Of a stretch of 64,000 nucleotides of DNA, positions 55,734 to 64,000 are shown piece after piece. This DNA comes from Chlorella sorokiniana. Lineage: Eukaryota > Chlorophyta > Trebouxiophyceae > Chlorellales > Chlorellaceae. Below the pieces are notes generated by a model. That model worked only from the letters and a program-made list of their open reading frames with translations, had not been told where the DNA came from and made no database searches. Numbering within the stretch: the stretch's first letter is position 1; each line of letters begins with the position of its first letter. Made by a program: the position numbers and the translations under genes. Location of the stretch: assembly GCA_025917655.1 (NCBI GenBank), contig CP084615.1, positions 1,550,001-1,614,000 on the forward strand, read 5' to 3'.

Positions 55734-58700
55734 ATGTCAGGAGACGAGCCAAGCAGCGTGGCTGGAGCGGGCCCAGCTGGGCCGCCGCAGACGGCGCCCG
55801 CGGAGGGGGCGCCCTCCCTGCTGTGCCTGCCCCAACCCCTGCTGGCCCTCATCCTGGGCCGCCTGGGCTCGGCCGCCGACCTGCTGAGCGCCGCCGCATC
55901 GTGCCGCACGCTGCGTGTGGTGGCCAAGGGCGGGCCGCGCTGGGAGGGGGTGGGAAGCCTGGCTGTGCAGCGCTGGTCGCCCGCGCTGCCGGGCACGCTG
56001 CGCTGGCTGGCGGCCCGCTGCCCCCAGCTGCGCAGCATGAGCTTGGAGGGAGCCAGCCCCTGCTGCGATGCCGACCTGCTGCCTTTGAGCCAGCTGTCGG
56101 CGCTGACCAGCCTGAGCCTGGCGGGGCTGTGGCGGGTCCAGGTGAGGGGACGCCCCAAGCGGCAGACGAGCGCTGCAGCTTTCGGCTGTGTGTGGCCGGC
56201 ATGCATCATGTGGCTGGCCAGGCACCTGCACCTCCGCCTTTCATGCCGGACCAACAGCTGCGGCGCTGCCTCTCCACCCGCAGGGCAGCTCGCGCTCGTC
56301 GGGCGGCAGAGCGGCGCGTCGGGGCAGCGCGCCTGGCGGCGGCGCCCGCCCACCTTGGACGCCCTGTCGGCGCTGCTGGGCAGCAACGCCGGCTTGCTGG
56401 ACCTGGATCTGAGCGGTACATCGGTACCAGTAGGGCAGGAACTGGCAGCCGCCTTGAGGCAGCTGAGGGACGCCGTCCACCAGCCGGGCCTGCGGCGGCT
56501 GGGCTTGGCGGGGTGCCCCGCGGCGGCGGCGGCCCCGCTCTCGGCGAGGTGCTGCTGCAGTGCCCCGCCCTGACCCGCCTGGACCTGACGGGTGGGCGGG
56601 CGAGGCTGCGCTTGGCGTCACTGCCTGCGCCGCGCACCTGCTGCACGCATGTTGGTCGCATACACAGCTTCGCCGCGCAGCCGACTTACCCAGCTCAGGC
56701 CGCTCCTTTTTCCCGCCCCCGTCCCCCCCGTGCAGGCTGCCGCTGGCTGACCGACGAGGCGCTGCCCGGGTGAGGACGAGCGCCGCCAGGCGCTGGAGCT
56801 GCTGCCGCTGCGCTGCGTCAGGTTAGGGGGAGGGCGGGGGGGCATGCAAGAAGGGGCATGCAGGCGCAGCTTTCACCATGCAGACAGCTGGGCAGGGTTC
56901 CGCTGTTGGGCGGTCAGGTGACGGCCTAGAAGAGGGCCACTCACACAGGGGGCGTGCCGCCACCATCACCCCCCCCTGCCTGCAGCCTGGCTGGCTGCGA
57001 GCTGCTGGGCGGCGTGGGCTGGCTGCTGTCCGCCTGGCACCAGCTGACGCGGCTGGACCTGGCGGGCAGCGGCGCCGACGACGCCGACGTGCAGGCGGTG
57101 GCGGCGCGCTGCCCCCGCCTGGCCAGCCTCAACCTCTGCGCCTGCGTGCGCATACGCGGGCCGGCGCTGCCGGCCCTGGCGGCGTCCGCGGCGGTGCAGG
57201 TGTGTGAGAGGGGGCGCATGCGTTGCCCGAGGCGGCGGCCGGGCGCAGCCAGTCGGACTACCTGCCAACGCTGTTCGGCACCCCCAGCCCCGCCCACATG
57301 CAACACCGCGCGCGTGCCAGCCCCCTGACGCCAACCGCGCCCCCGCCTTCCCTCCTTCTCCTTTCCGGCAGACCGGGGCTCTGACTGAGCTGCGGCTTGC
57401 TGACCTGGCCTGGCCGGGGAGCAGGAGCTGGGGTCCCTGCTGAGCGCGCTGGGCACTGCCGCCGCCCGCCGCCGCGCCGCCCTGCGCCTCGACCTCTCAG
57501 CCTGCGGCGGCCTGGGCGACGCATCGCTGCTGTGCCTTGTGGAGCACAGCGTGCACGGCGTGCCACCAGCGCAGGCGCAGCGCCCCATGGCGCGCCCCAG
57601 GGCTGCTCGCTCACCGGCGGCCCGGGAAGCGGCGGCGGCAGCGAGGCAGGCGGCGCCTTGCAGCAAGGCGGGGCGGGCTGCAGGCTGGCGGAGCTGCGGC
57701 TGGGGGCAGCAGCCGGCTGACGGCCGCAGGGCTGCTGCGCCTGGCTCAGGCCCGCTGCGGCGGCGGGCGCCCCTGCTGCGCGGCTGCCACACCCTCGACC
57801 TCAGCCACACGCAGTGCCTGGGCGGCAGGCGCGGCGGCGGCGGCGCAGACGGCTCCGGCAGCGCAGCGGGCGAGCCTAGGCAGGCCCTGGCTGCCCTGGT
57901 GGAGGCGGCGGGGCCCAGCCTGCGCTCCCTGGCCCTGGACGGGTGCGCCGTCGGCGGCGGGCTGCTGCCGCTGCTGGCGGCGCGCTGCCCCGGCCTCGCC
58001 GCACTCTCCCTGCTGGGCTGCACGGGGTTGGGAGACGAGGAGCTGGGGGCGGCGGCTCGCCTGCCCGCTCTGCGAGACCTGGCGGTGGGGGGCCAGCCTG
58101 GCCTGGCACGAGCACCGCGCCCTGACGGGTGGGCAGCCCGCCGCCCTCACGCCCGCGCGTGGAGGCGACGGCGCCGGCTGCTCGCTGCACACGCTGCTGC
58201 TGCCGCTGCACTTGCCCCGGCTTGCGTGTTTTGGGGCGGCTGCAGCCAGGCGACCGTCCCCCATGCGCTGCGTGGCTGCAGGGCTGGCGGGGTTGACCCG
58301 GCTGCGCATCGCGCGCCGTCCGTTCCTGACCGACGCCCAGCTGGCGCCGCTGCTGGCCGCCAACGCCGCCACCCTGGAGCAGCTGGAGCTGGCTGGCTGT
58401 GCGGCGCTGTCAGACGCGGTGCTGCTGCACCTGTTGGCGCCACACAGCGCGAGAGGGGGTCCGCAGAGCAGCCAGAGGGTCGCAGCGCGGGGGGGGGGGA
58501 GGAAGCTGACACCTCGGCTACCAGCCGCGGCGGCAATCAGCAGGCAGCTGAAGAGGTGCAGGAAGAGCGGCAGGGCGGCCGAGCGCACCAGGAGGCAGAG
58601 CAGCAGCAGCAGGCGCAGCAGGCGCGGCAGGCACGGCCCCCCTGCACTGCCTGCACCTGGTCTGCTGCGAGCGCGTGCGGGCGCCACCCTGCACCGCCTG

Positions 58701-58934
58701 CGCTCCCTGCGCACCCTGCGCCTCGCCGGCTCGCCCAGCGTGGCCGAGGAGGCGGTGCAGGCGGCGGCGGTGTGCTGCACCCGCCTCACGCGCCTCGAGC
58801 TGCCGGGGCACATCCCGCGCAGCGCGGTGCCCGTGGCAGCAGCGGGAGCACCCAGCCATCTGCCGGGGCTGCAAGTCAGCGGCGGCACGGAAGAGCGAGG
58901 CAGCGGCCGCAGCAGGATGCGGCGGCGTGGCTGA
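55734..58934 (+). CDS. F-box and leucine-rich-repeat protein
   Basis: Start ATG 55734 (MSGDEPSSVAGAG). The F-box-like helix is SLLCLPQPLLALILGRLGSA, then DLLSAAASCRTLRVVAK. Cysteine-containing LRRs of the FBXL/AMN1 type follow: LAARCPQLRSMSLEGASP, LSALTSLSLAGLW, SNAGLLDLDLSGTSVP, LLSAWHQLTRLDLAGSGADD, VAARCPRLASLNLCACVRIR, GALTELRLADLAWPG, LLAARCPGLAALSLLGCTGL and RLRSLRTLRLAGSPSVAEEA. Exon 1 ends at 56141. Such proteins usually pick substrates for an SCF ubiquitin ligase. The frame changes several times after 56500, so the middle part is a patchwork. The stop at 58934 belongs to the frame carrying the last LRR. Confidence 0.75.
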
Positions 58935-59071
58935 GCCAGCTTTGGGGTGAACCGCGTGCCTAGTGCCCTCCTTGTACTGCAACGCATCGAACTTGTCTTG
59001 CTATCCGCCTCGGCCTTCTGGCTTTGATCTGGCCTATTGAGACGATTTGTGCGGCGAGGGGGCCGAGCAAG

Positions 59072-61083
59072 ATGCGGCAAGAAATAAGAAGCCGTCTGTG
59101 CCTCGGCGCTTGTGTCGTCACGCTTTGCGCCGTGGTTGGCGTGGTATCTGCAGTCGTAGCGAGAGCAGTGGTCCTGAAAGACCAGCGTCGCGGCCAGCCG
59201 AGCGATGCGGAGACCTTTGCCTTGGCGGTGCCGCTGGCGCCGCCATCTGGCACTCGTGCCGCTGACCCTTCCCCAGCTCCAGCTCCAGCCGCGGGTCCCG
59301 CGCCCCCAGGCCAGCCCGAGGCTGAGCAGCTCAGCGTAAAGACTTCGGTGCAGCAGGCACCTGCCCCCAGACAGAGTCGATCTACATGCTGGTGCCGCCC
59401 GACTCGCTGGTGGTGACGGCCCAGGACGGCCCGCTGGCCCTACCCTACGCCGGCATGGGCCCCTGCCGCCAGCTGCACCAGCTGTCCAACATCTCGATCG
59501 ACCTCTCCTCCGCCGCCACGGGCTGCCGCGGGCTGCGCTGCCTCATCGCGCTGCGCATCACGCTGCCCAGGCGGGACACGTGCCGCGAGCTGCCGGCGCC
59601 CGGCCCACCGTGCTGCTGCTTGGGGGTGAGCAGGGCCCACTTCCATCACAATGGCGGCCGTCAGTTGATGAGTTGACAGGGCTGTGGGCAACCCTTGCTG
59701 CCTTTTTATAACCCGTGCGGGCTGGGTGCTTCCATCCCAGCGCAGGCTTCACCACCCACGTCTCGCACTACGACTCCCTGGTGGACAAGCTTGCCTCCTG
59801 GGGCTACGCCGTCATGCAGGTGGGACCCACGGCACCTGCCTCGCTCTCCCGGGCACGGGGCGACGCAGACCGCGTGCCGCCCCTGCCCCGCCACCTGCGC
59901 GCAGTACGAGCGGCCCATGGGCGGCCTCTACACGCCCCCAGCGAGCAGGAGAGCCTGTACTGGGACCAGCTGCTTGCCTGGCGTGCGTCCGCCAACTACA
60001 GCTGGGTGGAGACTCCGAGCAGCCTGGCGGGGCAGTTTGCAGCGGGCCCGATTGCTGTAGTTGGCCACAGCATGGGGGAGGTGGGCTGGCTGGCTCATGT
60101 CTGCCAGCAAGCAACTCAGCCTCTGCTTTGCAGCATCACATGCCCCACCCTGTGCATGTCGTGTCGATATCACCTGGCCCATCGTCTGGTCTGCTTTGAA
60201 ACAACGCCCGGCCGCGCCCCCCCCCGTGTTCTGGCGCCAGGCCTTGCCTCCATCCACGCTGGGCTGCAGGGCGGACAGGTGGGCGCGGTGGCACTGCTGG
60301 ACCCCGTCGACTTCACCGCCTTCAGCCGCAGGGTGGCGCGACGCTTCCTGGCAGAGTGAGGCGGGGAAGGGGTCATGTCATGCACAGCAGGGGGCTGGGG
60401 AGACGAAGCGAGGGGCGGGTAGGGTGGGGGTTGGGGGTGGGGTGGGGTGGGGCAACGAGGCAGCAGTGGCCAGCTCAGCATCTCTTCACGCTCCTGCCCC
60501 TGCACTGCTCTGCTGACCTCCAGCTGATGCACGGCTCCTGTGCCCCTCTCCCCTCCCCATGCACGACGCACCGCAGCTACCAGCAGCCGGTGCTGGTCGT
60601 CACCGTGGGGGTGCACTGCGTGGATGTGCGGGGCTGCGTGCCGCCGCAGGACCACACCCCCAGCGCGGCGGAGGACGACGCGTGGGTGGCGGGCGGCGCG
60701 TGCCGCCCCGCCTGGTCCTGCTGCTCCTGGGACGACGGCCAGCCGGGGCTGGAGGACAAGGCGCTGGCTGAGCTGGTCGAGCCCACCGACGGGCCCTCGG
60801 GCTTTGTGGAGGTGGCGGCGCCCGGCTCCTGGCTGGCGCTGTTCCCGCAGGCGGGCCACCTCAGCTTCCTGGAGCCCGGCAGCTTCGTGCCCGGCACCGG
60901 CAGCTGCCCCTCCCTGGCGCAGCCGGGGCGGTGCTGCGCGACGCCTCCGCCCTCGTCGCCGCCTTTTTCAACTCGCGGCTGCGGGGGCGGGGAGAGGTGG
61001 AGCCCCTCACGCTGGGCTGGGCCAGCAGGCAGCCAGGGGAGCACCTGCGCATGAGCCTCAAGGCCAAGGACCCTGCAGCGTGA
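59072..61083 (+). CDS. Membrane-anchored alpha/beta-hydrolase, chlorophyllase-like
   Basis: Exon 1 (59072-59625) gives an N-terminal anchor (LCLGACVVTLCAVVGVVSAV), a Pro/Ala linker, MLVPPDSLVVTAQDGPLALP, and LLLGG joined to exon 2 (59746-59819), FTTHVSHYDSLVDKLASWGY. This is the first part of the fold, with a GGF oxyanion region. Later come IAVVGHSMG (nucleophile elbow, Ser), VGAVALLDPVDFTAFSRR (probable Asp) and FPQAGHLSFLEPGS (His), then a helical end stopping at 61081-61083. The layout recalls chlorophyllase-like and related plant hydrolases, but the elbow is GHSMG rather than chlorophyllase GHSRG, so the substrate is open. A one-base loss occurs at the C run 59936-59940. Confidence 0.68.
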
Positions 61084-61330
61084 GCAGCCAGGAACAGCCA
61101 CACCGCTGAGCATGAACCATGCAACAGCGGCCAAGTTGGTTACTGGTATCCATCGATATTTCATCCTCTTGAGAGCGTGGCTGCCTGACCGTGATGCGGG
61201 TGGCATTGCAAACTTGCAATTTGGCGCATGGGATTGATTGATTGCTGCAAGCCTGTGGCCTCAGCCAGGCCAGCCATCGGCGGTTCAGGTTGGGATAGCC
61301 ACTAGCAGTTTTCAACCGTGTGTACAATTT
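61084..61330. other. 3' flank of the hydrolase gene
   Basis: No ORF of note and no TGTAA found. AT-richer than upstream coding sequence. Confidence 0.3.
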
Positions 61331-61431
61331 GGGTCAAACCAGTACTAAGTTGCACCGAAATCAGGCAGACACGGAAGGAGTGGGTCAAACCAGTACCAAG
61401 TTGCGCCAGAAATCAGGCAGACGCGGACGGA
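61331..61431. repeat. 51-bp direct tandem duplication
   Basis: Two adjacent units begin gggtcaaaccagtac at 61331 and 61382 and continue with aagttgc and aaatcaggcagac. They differ at a few bases. Not within any gene I can see. Confidence 0.85.
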
Positions 61432-61999
61432 AGTGACAGCCTGGTGGCTCCACCAGCTTGGCACGGCCGCCGCGATGGAAACGACACGCTGGCACAGCCG
61501 GCGGACGGGACAGGTTGGCGGGGCGGATTATTTGACTGTACCCAACAGCAGTGGCTCAAGGTCTCATAGTGCGATGAAGGCATTGCTGCAAGCTGCAATA
61601 GCTCGTTGTCAACAGAGGTAGACAGCCGTGAACCCGGCGTTGCCATGGATGTACAGGAGTGAAACTGCAAAATCGCCTGTTCTGCTTGCGGTGGTGGCCC
61701 AGCGCCGGCGCGACATGCAGGGGGGTGAGGGAGCCAGAAACAAATTTTCTGAGCAATCAGGCTCTCAACGCCTCTTCGATATCGCACTGCAGGAGGCGGA
61801 GGTGATCAACCTGGTGTCAACGGAACGGCCAGCGCTGGCGCGCGCCCTCCCCACCCCCCACCCCCCACCCCCAACCATGGCTTCTCCAGGGCGCGCGCAG
61901 AGCGGTGGAGACCGGCCAGCTAGCCCCAGCGATCCACACAGGTGCAGCGTGCAGGCCAGGTTCGAGGCGTGCGGGGCAGTGCGACCCCAGCAGCACTTG
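61432..61999. other. Gene-free stretch between the tandem duplication and the inverted repeat
   Basis: Short open frames only, none with recognisable domains. Near 61850-61875 there is a run of C-rich simple sequence. Confidence 0.3.
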
Positions 62000-63030
62000 C
62001 CCTGTGAGCATTGCTGGCCCCGCCCACGCAGCGGCGACACCCATGGCTGGTACCTATAAGTGATTACTTTCCAGCAAACCGCTGGCCAGCCCCCGCTACG
62101 CAGCGCTCTGTCTCGTTCTGGGGAGGCGACCATGTCAGCCTCAGCCACTCAGAGGCAAACGTGGTGGCGCCGTGCCCGCTGCATCGGGTACGGCACTACA
62201 CCGCAACTTTGGCAGCAGCGTGATGTGCAGCGGCCAGGGGTGCAGGAGGCGAGTGCATGCTGGCGCGCCGTGCCTGGTCATTGCCCTGGAGGAGGCACGG
62301 CTGTACAGCACATCAGCGGGTGGGCGACGGGTGGCCCAGCTGCAGCGTTTGCGTGCAGCGTGGCGTGCGCCACTCACATGTGGGCGGAGCTTCGCGCGCC
62401 GCCCCCCCAACGTTGCCTTCACGCAGCACAGCCGCACCCGCAACCGTGTGCCGCTACCCATCACAGGCCTGCCGCCCCAGGCCGCGCTGGCGGCATATGC
62501 ATGGCTGCGTTCCGTGCTGGAGCAATGGGGGCTGCAAGCGGCGAGCTGACAATCAGGTTCTGGGGCGGCAGGCCTGTGATGGGTAGCGGCACACGGTTGC
62601 GGGTGCGACTGTGCTGGGTGAAGGCAGCGTCGGGGGTGGGGGCGGCGCTCCGCCCTCATGTCAGTGGCGCACGCCACGCTGCACCAAACGCTGCAGCTGG
62701 GCCACCCGCCCACCCGATGACGCGCTGGAACAGCCGTGCCTCCTCCAAGGCAACGATCAGGCACGGCGGGCTAGCATGCACTCGCCTCCTGCACCCTGGC
62801 CGCTGTACATCACGCTGCTGCCAAAGTTGCGTTGGGCAATAGTGCCAGCGGCGCAGCGGGCACGGCGCCACCACGTTTGCCTCTGAGTGGCTGAGGCGCA
62901 CAACGCCGCCTCCACAGATCTCAGCACTGCGCACCGTTGCGGGAACTACCCAGCGCCATCCTCGAGAGCATTTGTTGACAGCAAATGGGTATCGCCGCTG
63001 CGTGGGCGGGGCCAGCCATGTTCACTGCAG
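62000..63030. repeat. Large imperfect inverted repeat (foldback structure)
   Basis: Core arms 62139-62480 and 62560-62896 are reverse complements with scattered mismatches and small indels, separated by a 79-base spacer. For example cctcagccactcagag opens the left arm and its complement closes the right. Homology continues outward after a more diverged stretch: gctggccccgcccacgcagc at 62013 reappears inverted at about 62998-63017. Total arm length is near 500 bases each. The arms contain related open frames on opposite strands (e.g. RTRNRVPLPITGLPPQ), but no known protein. It could be a foldback or MITE-like DNA element, or a hairpin transcript locus. No terminal target duplication was established. 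Confidence 0.8.
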
Positions 63031-64000
63031 GCATACCTGCCGGGGTTATGCTGCAGCGGCGTGACGGCAGCTGAGGTGTGCTGCCCGGTGCAGCACCGTG
63101 CGGCCCCGCGCGCATTGGTCTGCCAGACCAATGGAAAGCCACAGGCTACACTAAAATTGATGGTTCGGGCAGAGTGACAGGAGCCGAGGATAAGGGCCCC
63201 GTCAAACCCGTGGGTAAAGGATTCCTATCCAGCCGCTATCACCAAAACGAGCGCCGGCTTGCCCTCCGAGACAAAGCTGAGGGTTTCCGTTCCTCGGCCC
63301 GCGCCACCATGGCGCCCTGGCCGCTAGCCGCTCCGATTGAACGTTCAAGACGCATGTACGATGATTCAGGGAGAGAGGAGGCGTTGAAAGCACGATTTCC
63401 GTGAAAAGTGCACCTCCTGGCGCCCCCAACCAACCCGCATGTCACCACCAGCCTGGCAGCTCCATTGAAACGCAAAAACCAGCAGCTCACAGACTCTCCC
63501 AAGTTCATTTGTAATTTTTCTTGCTCCGTTCAGGAGTGAGCAAGAACAGACGGCGGGAACAGGACAGGATGGTGCTGCGCCAGAGCTGCCACCGTAGCGC
63601 CGCACCCGGCTGGCGCATCGGCGGAATCGGCCGCGCGGCTGGCGGAATGACAGACTGACGTCGAGGGCTGTTCTGCTGAAACTGAACCCACATTCACAGA
63701 ACTCACAATCACAGCTTAGTTTCCCCACGTAAGGTAGGAGAGGGAGGAACAAAGTCACAGGCGCAGAAGCAGGACAGACGTGTACACGCGTGTGCCCGCC
63801 AGGTCAGCTGCCGCAGCCATGCAGCCCAGCTGCCCACCTTTAACGACCCCATGCCCTTCAATTGTGCAACTTTATGTATCTTGCTCCTTATTCATGACAG
63901 CGACTCGATAGAAGTGCTCGACCAGCACGATAGGTACCCCCGTGATGCGGGCGCAGCCCGTACTGGGGCCGCTCACTCCTGAGAAGGAAGATAGCGGCCC
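63031..64000. other. Window end with no assignable gene
   Basis: Only short open frames. A small palindrome (attggtctgccagaccaat) lies at about 63115-63133. The last 60 bases could be the edge of a coding exon, but too little is present to judge. Confidence 0.3.

Noticed and set aside
62000-63030. Retrotransposon or LTR interpretation of the inverted repeat
   Set aside because: The arms are inverted rather than direct, and no reverse transcriptase, integrase or other element protein was seen.

Overview
This window looks like nuclear DNA of a GC-rich unicellular green alga, most likely a Chlorella-type trebouxiophyte. Almost every gene has several short GT-AG introns. TGTAA, the usual polyadenylation signal of chlorophytes, lies downstream of many stop codons. 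The gene set mixes plant-type plastid proteins (a PsbP-domain protein, a plastid-type glutathione peroxidase, a YqgF-like nuclease) with animal-like parts such as Elongin A and the ciliary protein DRC1. No bacterial, organellar, CRISPR, rRNA or tRNA feature was recognised. I placed the organism from these traits only, not from a database match.

Layout. 0-10.4 kb: ARP6 (partial, -), an ABM-domain protein (+), a YqgF/RuvX-like protein (+), an AP2 transcription factor (-), Elongin A-like (-), a cytochrome P450 (-). 10.7-19.3 kb: TRAPPC5 (+), a UBAC2-like rhomboid/UBA protein (-), DRC1 (-), folylpolyglutamate synthase (+). 19.6-33.7 kb: serine carboxypeptidase (-), heat shock factor (+), glutathione peroxidase (-), a CCDC57-like coiled-coil protein (+), a PsbP-domain protein (-). 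33.9-46.9 kb: a J-domain/enoyl-thioester reductase fusion (+), a long coiled-coil protein (-), a HAD phosphatase (+), a ZIP metal transporter (-). 47.7-61.1 kb: an RRM plus dsRBD protein resembling Chlamydomonas DUS16 (+), a TBC RabGAP (+), an F-box/LRR protein (+), an alpha/beta hydrolase (+). 61.1-64 kb has no recognisable gene but holds a 51-bp tandem duplication and a roughly 1-kb inverted repeat.

The genes are a housekeeping mixture and do not form one pathway. Many sit in divergent pairs with 230-870 bp shared promoters, several of which contain a CCAAT box, and in convergent pairs whose 3' ends nearly touch. Possible themes are small-RNA biogenesis (the DUS16-like protein) near a hairpin-forming repeat, and cilium or basal-body proteins (DRC1, CCDC57-like).

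Caveat. In many exons the conserved reading frame is lost by one base, usually at a run of C or G, and then resumes in another frame. I read these as assembly errors rather than pseudogenes, because they recur across otherwise intact conserved genes. CDS coordinates are gene spans from start codon to stop codon and include introns. Exon edges are given where I could work them out.
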